Assembly (NCBI GenBank): GCA_023227685.1
Contig: JALNVG010000069.1
Span: forward strand, 1 to 11,511
DNA: 11,511 nucleotides
Direction: 5' to 3'
DNA from: Bacteroidaceae bacterium
GTDB lineage: Bacteria; Bacteroidota; Bacteroidia; Bacteroidales; Bacteroidaceae
The stretch's first letter is position 1. Each line of letters opens with the position of its first letter. The position numbers were made by a program, and so were the translations under genes. The notes under the pieces are model-generated. The model saw only the letters and a list, made by a program, of their open reading frames with translations. It ran no database searches and was not told the DNA's origin. Shown here piece by piece: positions 1 through 6,780 of this stretch.

Positions 1-1604
1 TAAGTTCTATCATTCAGCATCTCGGGTGTAACTCTTTTGTTATACTTTGTATAAAGATTAATAATGCGTGCTGCCTCTTTTGCATACGGTTGTCCAAACT
101 GTTCGGCACACCAATTCTCGGTATGAGTTAATAGATTTTGTGCATTAAACTTAGATGGGTCCCAGGCCATATCAAGGAAAAAGCTTATTGGATATTCCAT
201 GGGTTTGAGATCGCCTACATTAACGATCCAAAGTTCTTTCACGCCATGTGTATAGCTTAAATTCATTTGTTCCCAAACACGCTGAATGGGACTGATGTTA
301 ACCCACTTTGAATTTCGTGGAGCACCTACATAATCGAAATGATAATACATACCATACCCTCCCCTACGAGGTTTGGCATTAACATCCGGAAGCTTTCGTA
401 CATTACCCCAGTTATCATCACAGAATAATAAGGTTACATCGTCGGGCACACGCATGCCATGGTCATAATAATCTTGCACTTCTTTGTACAATGCCCATAC
501 TTGCGGTGTTTTATCTGCTTTTTGTCCGGTAACATCTTCAATAATCTTACGCTGATCCTTTACTATTTGTTCAAGCAGGGTGATATTTGTTCCCTCACTC
601 ATAGCCTCATCACCGTCTCCACGCATACCAATAGTAACCACTTTATCCCAATACTTACTCCTTTCAATACCAAACTTCCATGCTTTTTTTAAAGCATCAG
701 CATTTTTTTTATAATCCCAAGCTTTAGATAGGTTGTTTCTTTCTGTATATCTGTGCCAGTCTTGCTGTGCCATTGCCATAGGTTCGTGGTGCGAAGTTCC
801 CATAACAATACCCATCTCGTCAGCCAATATTCCATTAGCAGGGTCATCGTCATAAAAAGCATTTCCCCACATGGCCGGCCAAAGATAATTTGCCCTCAAA
901 CGAAGTAATAACTCAAAAACTCTTTCGTAAAACTTGCTATTGAAACCACCAAAGGTTTCACGCGACCAACCACTCAGTGCAGGAGCTTCGTCGTTAAGGA
1001 AAATACCTCTATACTTTACTTTTGGACTATCAGTAACATAACGACCATTTTTCACAAACAACGACTCATGTTTTGCAACAGGCACATCTGCCCAATAATA
1101 CCAAGGTGACACACCGATATTTTTGGATATGTCATAAATTCCATAAATAGTACCTCGCTTATCACTTCCGGCAATAACAAGAGCTTTATCAACTCCTGGA
1201 AGCGGAGAATCAATTGTTTGAAGAACAAAAGATTCCCATTTACCTGAGATATTTTTTACATCCAGTTTTTTATTCTTAATCAGTTGATCAATAATCGGGC
1301 TTTTACCAATTGTTCCGACAATAACTAATTCTTTAGCATCAGGTTTATTGGTATATTTTATTTCAGGCTCGCGTCCGGTAACTTTACCTATATCACTTTT
1401 TAAATTTTCCAGAGCGATAATTACTCCCGGGAAGTCTTCCGAACTAATAACCAATGGAGTTGAACCTTTGATAGAATTTGACAATAGAAACTGGTTCTCC
1501 GCCGCTGTTGTGGCTATATAAGTTGGCTCTCCGAAGACATAGGCATCGAAAGACAAAAGTAGCATAAACACACCAAAAGCTTTATACAATATTCTATTTC
1601 CCAT
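1..1604 (-). CDS. GH115 xylan alpha-1,2-glucuronidase, N-terminal 534 residues (C-terminus beyond window)
   Basis: Family GH115 enzymes remove glucuronic acid or its 4-O-methyl form from xylan, including from internal xylose units. Translation from the ATG at 1604 stays open to the left edge. Family members are usually about 800-950 residues, so roughly the last third is missing. Residues 1-25 form a signal peptide with no lipobox cysteine, so a periplasmic location is likely. Family-typical blocks are SPWYYWADVPV (166-176), YRGIFLNDE (198-206), ANYLWPAMW (238-246), RGDGDEAM (328-335), LYKEV (372-376), CDDNWGN (395-401), YYHFDYVG (420-427) and NVGDLKPMEYP (462-472). From memory, residues shown to matter in the Bacteroides ovatus enzyme BoAgu115A correspond to D205, R328, D332, E375, N398, H422, Y425 and N462 here; all are present. 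The gene lies 138 nt downstream of GH95, with a hairpin between them. The family call is firm; exact specificity is inferred. Confidence 0.95.
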   Translation of the reverse strand, partial: MGNRILYKAFGVFMLLLSFDAYVFGEPTYIATTAAENQFLLSNSIKGSTPLVISSEDFPGVIIALENLKSDIGKVTGREPEIKYTNKPDAKELVIVGTIGKSPIIDQLIKNKKLDVKNISGKWESFVLQTIDSPLPGVDKALVIAGSDKRGTIYGIYDISKNIGVSPWYYWADVPVAKHESLFVKNGRYVTDSPKVKYRGIFLNDEAPALSGWSRETFGGFNSKFYERVFELLLRLRANYLWPAMWGNAFYDDDPANGILADEMGIVMGTSHHEPMAMAQQDWHRYTERNNLSKAWDYKKNADALKKAWKFGIERSKYWDKVVTIGMRGDGDEAMSEGTNITLLEQIVKDQRKIIEDVTGQKADKTPQVWALYKEVQDYYDHGMRVPDDVTLLFCDDNWGNVRKLPDVNAKPRRGGYGMYYHFDYVGAPRNSKWVNISPIQRVWEQMNLSYTHGVKELWIVNVGDLKPMEYPISFFLDMAWDPSKFNAQNLLTHTENWCAEQFGQPYAKEAARIINLYTKYNKRVTPEMLNDRT

Positions 1605-1665
1605 ATATTAAATAATATTTGATTTATTACAGGAGAATTTACTCCACTATTTCTTAACTTACAAC

Positions 1666-1710
1666 CTTACCCAAAATTCCTCATTCAAAGTGAGAGGGAC
1701 TTTGGGTAAG
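1666..1710 (-). terminator. Stem-loop between GH95 and GH115, possible attenuator or terminator
   Basis: The arms at 1666-1675 and 1701-1710 are perfect 10-bp complements. The 25-nt interior can pair further (CCTCA against TGAGAGG with a small bulge). Read on the minus strand, the hairpin lies 32 nt past the GH95 stop and about 60 nt before the GH115 start. No U-run follows it, so a strong intrinsic terminator is doubtful. Partial termination, mRNA end protection or processing would also fit. A smaller GGAG/CTCC stem (1632-1645) lies closer to the GH115 start. I found no convincing TAnnTTTG promoter element on the minus strand in this gap. Confidence 0.4.
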
Positions 1711-1742
1711 ATCTTTAATGCTAATTATATATTCCAATTTAT

Positions 1743-4226
1743 TTATTCCCGTTTCTTGCAAATTATAGTATATACCTTACCCACTTCAGTAGGTAAATCG
1801 TATAAATAAGTCCTTTTTAGAGCAACTGGATTAAGTTTGGCTTCAGCAGAAACAAGTGGTTCTTTTACTTTCACAATTTCAAAGAACGGATTCGAGTTGT
1901 TACCGGTTGCCTCTTTCATTGCCTTTCCACGAGTCAAAACAACTTCATTTGGTACGCGGATTCGACAATTTCCACCCAAATTCGATTTGATGGTAATTTT
2001 TTGCACTTTATTCTTTTTCCAAGCAAAACTCACTTCAAAACCACCATAAGCCTTTAGACCTGTGATACTTCCATTTTTCCAGTCATCAGGCAATGCAGGT
2101 AAAATATCGATTGATCCATCATGACTTTGAAGTAACATTTCTATTATCCCTGAAGTACATCCAAAGTTGCCATCAATCTGGAAAGGTGGATGCGCATCGA
2201 AGAAATTAGGATAAGTTCCACCACCACTACCAAAGCCACCCTTAGCCGGATCAACTAGAGTTAGTTGGTCTGAAATAAGCTTGAAAGCATGGTTACCATC
2301 TAAAAGGCGAGCCCACAAATTAACTTTCCATCCCATCGACCAACCGGTTGAAACATCACCTCGGTAATTAAGCGAGGTACGTGCTGCATCAAATAATTGT
2401 GGAGTAGTATAAGGAGTAATTTGATTACTAGGGAACAAACCATACAAATGTGATACATGTCTGTTATGATCATTCGGATTATCCCAGTCTTCCAACCATT
2501 CTTGTAATTGACCCAATCGTCCTATTTGCATAGGAGGAAAACGATCAAGAATCTTCTGAAAATCAGCCATCAAAGCAGGATCTTTTTTAAGCAGCTTGCC
2601 TGCCTTAATAGTTTTTGTGAACAAATCGAAAAGCAATTGATTATCGATAGTACAACCTGCAACTAAAGCACTACGATGCCCCTCCGGAGTGTTTTCAGGA
2701 GACACAGAAGGACTTACGACCAACCATTTATGAGTAGGTTCCTCAATAAGAAAATCTTTATAAAATTCACAAGCTGATTTCAACACGGGGTAAACGGATT
2801 CGAGATATTTTAGGTCTCCGCCATACAAATACTTTTCCCACAAATGTTGAGATAACCATGCTCCCCCCATTGGCCATTGTCCTGCATCAGCAAAATCAAC
2901 TACACCGGTGATGCGCCAGATATCTGTATTATGATGGGCTACCCAACCATTACAACCATACATTACTTTAGCTGTTTCCTTACCGGACTCCGAAAGTTCT
3001 TTGATCATTTGAACCAAAGGTTCATCCATTTCGGTCAGATTACACTTTTCGGCCGGCCAATAATTCATTTCGGTATTTATGTTTATAGTATATTTACTAT
3101 CCCATGCAGGACTGTTGCTACCATTCCAAATTCCCTGAAGGTTAGCCGGTTGTCCGCCGGGTTGTGACGAACTGATAAGCAAATAACGTCCAAATTGATA
3201 ATACATAGTGACCAACTCGGGATCAACGCTTTTCGAGAAATTTCTGATCCTTTCATCTGTTGTAGCATGAGCAGCCGGAGAAGTCCCAAGATCGAAACTC
3301 ACACGGTTGAAATACTTCTGAAATGCAGCAATATGATCCTTCAATATTTGGGAATAAGGTTTCTTTTCAGCAGAAACAAGATAGTTGGTACATTTTTCAA
3401 CTTCGTTGGCAGTCAAAGTTTTATAATCTACAAAGTTGGTTGCAATCGAGATTAAAATAGTTACTTCATTAGCATTACACACATTGATTTTGTCGGAAGA
3501 AACAGTGGTTGAACCTCCTGAAGTAATAATTTTAGCCCGAGCATCAAACTTGACTTGCCCGGTCACACCCTCATGAGTACCAGAAAGTCCTGTCATTTCA
3601 AGCGTATGTGCATCCAATGCTTTTACACTTTTTTGTAATTCACTATCGAAATTTGCCGTAAAAGAAAGTTTTCCCGATTCACTAGCCGTTAATCTCACCA
3701 CTATTACCTGATCAGGTTGTGACGCAAAAACTTCTCTCTTATAAGTAACATCACCAACTTTGTATATTGTTGTTGTGATTGCCCTCTCCAAATCAAGTTC
3801 ACGGTAATAATCGGTATAACTATCGCTATTCTTGAAAGCCAGATTAAGATTACCTATAACCTGAAACATAGAACCATGCAATTGCTTAGCTGTTAAAAAT
3901 TTATTTGACAGCGTATTTGCCCGTGCATAATTACCTTTGAAGATATAGTAGCGAATCGAATCCAACCCTTTCAACCCATCCGGATTATCGTTTCGGGACG
4001 GTCCGCCCGACCAAAAAGAGCTCTCGTTGAGCTGAACTTGTTCTTTAACAGGATTACCAAAGACCATTGCGGCAATGCGTCCATTTCCCAAAGGAAGTGC
4101 TTCATTCCAATTGCTTGCCGGTTTATCATACCACATTTTCAACTTTCCACCTTTCTGTGCATTGGATTGAGCCATAGACAGAAAGGCGAAAATTAAAATT
4201 AATGCTGTATTTTTAAATATTCTCAT
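1743..4226 (-). CDS. GH95 alpha-L-galactosidase or alpha-L-fucosidase, periplasmic
   Basis: GH95 enzymes invert the anomeric centre while removing terminal alpha-L-fucose or, in some xylan loci, alpha-L-galactose. The protein has 827 residues, normal for the family. Residues 1-23 are a signal peptide (cleavage near SNA/QK) without a lipobox. The N-terminal beta domain begins at WYDKPASNWNEALPLGNGR (32-50); the helical barrel carries the signatures ANLQGIWNGS (361-370) and ININTEMNYWPA (381-392). The pair N382/N384 matches the asparagines that activate water in Bifidobacterium AfcA. E511 in SPSVSPENTP matches the general acid, and D685 in DGNFG the conserved aspartate. A C-terminal beta domain follows. 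The gene is 53 nt after the esterase, so co-transcription is likely. GGAG ends only one base before the ATG, an unusually short spacing, but no nearby in-frame alternative exists. Xylan context favours L-galactose, as for B. ovatus BACOVA_03438; this is inference. Confidence 0.93.
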   Translation of the reverse strand: MRIFKNTALILIFAFLSMAQSNAQKGGKLKMWYDKPASNWNEALPLGNGRIAAMVFGNPVKEQVQLNESSFWSGGPSRNDNPDGLKGLDSIRYYIFKGNYARANTLSNKFLTAKQLHGSMFQVIGNLNLAFKNSDSYTDYYRELDLERAITTTIYKVGDVTYKREVFASQPDQVIVVRLTASESGKLSFTANFDSELQKSVKALDAHTLEMTGLSGTHEGVTGQVKFDARAKIITSGGSTTVSSDKINVCNANEVTILISIATNFVDYKTLTANEVEKCTNYLVSAEKKPYSQILKDHIAAFQKYFNRVSFDLGTSPAAHATTDERIRNFSKSVDPELVTMYYQFGRYLLISSSQPGGQPANLQGIWNGSNSPAWDSKYTININTEMNYWPAEKCNLTEMDEPLVQMIKELSESGKETAKVMYGCNGWVAHHNTDIWRITGVVDFADAGQWPMGGAWLSQHLWEKYLYGGDLKYLESVYPVLKSACEFYKDFLIEEPTHKWLVVSPSVSPENTPEGHRSALVAGCTIDNQLLFDLFTKTIKAGKLLKKDPALMADFQKILDRFPPMQIGRLGQLQEWLEDWDNPNDHNRHVSHLYGLFPSNQITPYTTPQLFDAARTSLNYRGDVSTGWSMGWKVNLWARLLDGNHAFKLISDQLTLVDPAKGGFGSGGGTYPNFFDAHPPFQIDGNFGCTSGIIEMLLQSHDGSIDILPALPDDWKNGSITGLKAYGGFEVSFAWKKNKVQKITIKSNLGGNCRIRVPNEVVLTRGKAMKEATGNNSNPFFEIVKVKEPLVSAEAKLNPVALKRTYLYDLPTEVGKVYTIICKKRE

Positions 4227-4279
4227 ACTCCTTTTCCCGTTTAAAAGCCAATGACTTTCAAAAGAAAGATCATCTTTTG

Positions 4280-6196
4280 TTACTTAAACAGTGTTTGAGC
4301 AAAATTGAATAAATTATTTCTCCAAACCGGCCAACTATGCCCTCCGGGATATTCGCTGTACGAGTATTTAATCTTCATCTCATCAAGTTTCGAGCGCATG
4401 ATTTCACAATTTTGCCATGCAATATCTTCTTTACCGCCTTGAGATATCCATAATTGTTTTAAATTGGTATTGATCTTATCAGCATTGTTTTTCCAGTATT
4501 CGTACTGCGGATCAGTAAGTTCTTTTTGTTTAGCAAACCAGCCTGAACTGAATACACCAAGATACGCAAACATATCGGTATTTCTCATGCCTACATAAAG
4601 TGTTTGAATTCCACCCATCGACAATCCTGCAAGAGCACGATATTGAGCTTCGGCTTTTACCCGGTAATTTTTCTCTACAAATGGAATAATACTTTGCTTC
4701 AGTTCTTTTTCAAATACTTTCAATGACTCTTCTCCAAAACCATTTAATGGTAAGTTTCCGTCAACCATAATCACAATCATCGGAACGGCCTTTTTTGCCG
4801 CAATTAGATTGTCGAGAATCAAATCGGTTTTGCCTTGAGTAGCCCAGCCGCGTTGATCTTCACCACCGCCGTGCATAATGTATAATACAGGATATTTTGA
4901 GCTGAAGTTTTCATCGTATCCCGGAGGAGTATACATGTAAAAATTACGCCAGGTATTTGTTACATTGGAGTAATAACGTTTGATGCGGATATCGCCATGA
5001 GGAACATTTCGCTCTTCATAATAGCCGTCTCCTTTAAAAGGCACTTCAAATCCACTTGCCATACGACCCATACCGTAGAAAGATTCACTGGCAGGATCGG
5101 CAACTGCGACACCATCGATTATCAAAGAATAATAATGAATGCCTTCGCTTAACGAATCAGTGGTTATTTCCCATACGCCATCATTATTTTTGACCAGGTC
5201 GTATTTATTACCTAAATCTAGTTGCACCTTTTGTGCCTGTGGAGCTTTAATTCTAAAAATCGCATGACCATCGGGTAAAATCTGAGGATATTTTGCTGAC
5301 CTTACATTTGTTTCGGCAGGTCGACCAGCATTACTTATTTTATCGAAGGATGCCACATCAACCGGTTTAAAGATCAGTTGAGAATACATATACAAACTAT
5401 TCTTCCAAACTTTAAAATCATGATAACCATGATCTATATAAAATATATGCGGAACACCATTGGCTTTCATGTAATCGTGAGTACGTTTACTAAAAGCCAT
5501 TAATCCATCCTTATCGCCACAAGAAATCCAAAGCAGTTTCAACTTAGCTTTGGCGATTTCAGGTTTAGGCATTAATTCTTGAGGTTCTTTGGTATTAGGG
5601 GCCGATGAAAATCCACCAACCCAAGCAAATTTATCGAGATTTCCAAGACCAAAGTTCAACGATTGTCCGCCACCCATAGACAATCCTGCAAGAGCACGAT
5701 GTTCGCTATCTTTAATTACCGGATAATTCTTTTCGATAAAAGGAATCAAATCGTTCAGCAAGTCCTTTTCGAATGTTGCGAAAGCTTGCACTTTATCAGC
5801 AGCCATAATATTACCAGAAGCACGATCGTCTTTCATAGCCCTACCATTAGGCAGCACCACAATCATAGGCTCAACTTTATTTAGTGCATAAAGGTTGTCC
5901 AAAATAACCTGAGGTTGACCACCATTAAGCCATTCCTTTTCGTCACCACCTATCCCGTGCAATAAATAGAGTACCGGATATCTTTTGTTTTTAGAGTACC
6001 CGGGTGGTGTATAAATAAGTGCTTTACGCTTGGTCCCAACAGTTTTGGACGTATATGTTATTGTATCAATTTTACCATGAGGAATGTTTTCTCGAACTAT
6101 GTCGAATCCAAATGGTGCCGGTGTTACTGTATTTTGCGCTTTGGCGTTGGTGCCAAACGTCAGAAATACAACGGTTAATAATATGAACGTTCTCAT
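4280..6196 (-). CDS. Double-domain CE1 esterase (CE1 - CBM48-like - CE1), probable feruloyl or acetyl xylan esterase
   Basis: CE1 enzymes cleave ferulate or acetate esters from xylan. The 638-residue protein has a signal peptide (1-20, AKA/QN) and no lipobox. The first esterase domain (about 35-280) has YLLHGIGGDEKEW (77-89) and GLSMGG with nucleophile S173; D230 and H259 complete the triad. A CBM48-like beta-sandwich bridges residues about 285-390. The second esterase domain (about 395-638) has YIMHGGGEDQRGW (439-451), S526, D591 and H620. Both triads therefore look complete. The arrangement matches DmCE1B of Dysgonomonas mossii, where, as I recall, the N-terminal domain is a feruloyl esterase, the C-terminal domain is nearly inactive on model substrates, and the bridge is a CBM. 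Which ester is cut here cannot be read from sequence. It is the first gene of the second block, behind a 584-nt gap with a candidate promoter. The serine motifs lie in a near-identical 31-nt DNA repeat. Confidence 0.93.
   Translation of the reverse strand: MRTFILLTVVFLTFGTNAKAQNTVTPAPFGFDIVRENIPHGKIDTITYTSKTVGTKRKALIYTPPGYSKNKRYPVLYLLHGIGGDEKEWLNGGQPQVILDNLYALNKVEPMIVVLPNGRAMKDDRASGNIMAADKVQAFATFEKDLLNDLIPFIEKNYPVIKDSEHRALAGLSMGGGQSLNFGLGNLDKFAWVGGFSSAPNTKEPQELMPKPEIAKAKLKLLWISCGDKDGLMAFSKRTHDYMKANGVPHIFYIDHGYHDFKVWKNSLYMYSQLIFKPVDVASFDKISNAGRPAETNVRSAKYPQILPDGHAIFRIKAPQAQKVQLDLGNKYDLVKNNDGVWEITTDSLSEGIHYYSLIIDGVAVADPASESFYGMGRMASGFEVPFKGDGYYEERNVPHGDIRIKRYYSNVTNTWRNFYMYTPPGYDENFSSKYPVLYIMHGGGEDQRGWATQGKTDLILDNLIAAKKAVPMIVIMVDGNLPLNGFGEESLKVFEKELKQSIIPFVEKNYRVKAEAQYRALAGLSMGGIQTLYVGMRNTDMFAYLGVFSSGWFAKQKELTDPQYEYWKNNADKINTNLKQLWISQGGKEDIAWQNCEIMRSKLDEMKIKYSYSEYPGGHSWPVWRNNLFNFAQTLFK
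4611..4641 (-). repeat. 31-nt intragenic direct repeat, copy in the second CE1 domain
   Basis: This stretch encodes RALAGLSMGG around catalytic S526. It matches 5670-5700 at 30 of 31 bases, in the same orientation and frame, at an offset of 1059 nt (353 codons). Identity stops abruptly on both sides. Confidence 0.85.
5670..5700 (-). repeat. 31-nt intragenic direct repeat, copy in the first CE1 domain
   Basis: Partner of the repeat at 4611-4641. It encodes RALAGLSMGG around catalytic S173. The single mismatch is a third-position, silent change. Recombination between the copies would remove exactly 353 codons in frame and leave a single-domain esterase. Confidence 0.85.
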
Positions 6197-6370
6197 GATT
6201 TATTTAAATTTACGGTTATGTTATATACGAAAAGTCGCTTTATCAAAGATCTGCATTTAAGAAAATCTATTGCTACTTTCCGTCTCAAATCTAAGATTAA
6301 ACAAAAATAATTAAAATTTCAAAGTTCCCATATTTTAAGGCTTTTAATATTAAAAAATATATTCTCTCAA

Positions 6371-6405
6371 CAAATATATCTATAATTAAATCATTAAGAA
6401 TCAAA
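6371..6405 (-). promoter_or_regulatory. Candidate Bacteroides-type promoter for the esterase-GH95-GH115 block
   Basis: On the minus strand a TTTG (6402-6405) is followed by 23 nt and then TATATTTG (6371-6378). This matches the Bacteroides -33 TTTG and -7 TAnnTTTG consensus, with a spacer a little longer than the usual 19-21 nt. Transcription would start near 6365-6368 and give a leader of about 170 nt. A second TAnnTTTG match (6286-6293) has its nearest upstream TTTG 26 nt away, so it is weaker. AT-rich DNA produces chance matches, so this is a prediction only. Confidence 0.4.
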
Positions 6406-6408
6406 GCA

Positions 6409-6458
6409 TGTTCCAATAGTTTTATCGTAAGATACATTCACTTGCAGATTTGTTCCAA
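6409..6458. promoter_or_regulatory. Pair of TGTTCCAA direct repeats upstream of the candidate promoter
   Basis: TGTTCCAA occurs at 6409-6416 and 6451-6458, 42 bp apart, which is about four helical turns. Each copy is followed on the plus strand by TTTTAT after 3 or 4 bases. The lower copy adjoins the -33 element of the candidate minus-strand promoter. Same-face direct repeats at about -45 and -90 are a usual layout for an activator site. No regulator gene is in the window, so the binding protein is unknown. Confidence 0.35.
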
Positions 6459-6471
6459 ATGTTTTTATTTA

Positions 6472-6493
6472 TGTTACACAAACTACTGTAACA
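6472..6493. promoter_or_regulatory. Inverted repeat TGTTAC-N10-GTAACA, possible operator
   Basis: Two perfect 6-bp arms (6472-6477 and 6488-6493) flank a 10-base spacer, so the arm centres are about 16 bp apart. This is compatible with binding of a dimeric regulator. It sits about 110-125 nt upstream of the predicted start site for the second block. It could be chance in AT-rich DNA. Confidence 0.3.
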
Positions 6494-6731
6494 AGCCGCT
6501 TCATTAACTATTCTGCTTTATCTTTGTTAATCCTCTACCACGATATTTTTTAAATCTATATACTAAAAGGCTCATCTAATACTCAATTAAAAAAAGAATA
6601 TATGCTATACTTCATTTTTTCTCATATAATGATGCATGGAGAGATTGTCGTATACAATTAAGGAATGCTAAAATCATTTGCATACACCTCAGATAAAAAA
6701 TTAACGGGCGATAACATCGGATCTACATATA

Positions 6732-6766
6732 ACAAAGATGGGAAAGCAGTGCTTTCCCATCTTTGT
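6732..6766 (-). terminator. Strong 16-bp hairpin after the GH10 gene
   Basis: The arms at 6732-6747 and 6751-6766 are perfect complements of 16 bp around a 3-nt loop, 14 nt past the xylanase stop. It is the strongest stem-loop noticed in the window. The sequence after it on the minus strand is AT-rich but has no long U-run. It probably ends or stabilises the SusC-to-GH10 transcript, with some read-through possible. Confidence 0.75.
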
Positions 6767-6780
6767 ATCTTTTGGAGTAA

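Larger units (their letters stand above)
6197..6780. other. Non-coding gap between the two gene blocks
   Basis: No credible gene lies in this AT-rich stretch. Reading in the direction of transcription (falling coordinates), it contains the hairpin after the xylanase (6732-6766), about 230 nt without recognised elements, an inverted repeat (6472-6493), two TGTTCCAA direct repeats (6451-6458 and 6409-6416), a candidate promoter (6371-6405), a 14-bp AT palindrome (6342-6355), and about 170 nt of probable leader before the esterase ATG. The layout suggests that the esterase-GH95-GH115 block has its own control, separate from the SusC/SusD block. Confidence 0.7.

Noticed and set aside
4255..4268. 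CTTTC-AAAA-GAAAG hairpin between the esterase and GH95 genes
   Set aside because: Only 5 bp and AT-rich; too weak to call a terminator, and the 53-nt gap suggests co-transcription.
1743..6196. Possible recent horizontal insertion of the esterase-GH95 pair
   Set aside because: No insertion sequence, tRNA, integrase or evident composition change; all genes fit one xylan locus.
6286..6293. Second minus-strand TAnnTTTG match before the esterase gene
   Set aside because: The nearest upstream TTTG is 26 nt away, too far; the site at 6371-6405 fits better.
6342..6355. 14-bp palindrome TTTTAATATTAAAA
   Set aside because: Pure A/T in AT-rich DNA, expected by chance; kept only as a note in the gap description.
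6519..6526. Plus-strand TATCTTTG, a perfect match to the Bacteroides -7 element
   Set aside because: No TTTG at the right distance upstream and no plus-strand gene downstream.
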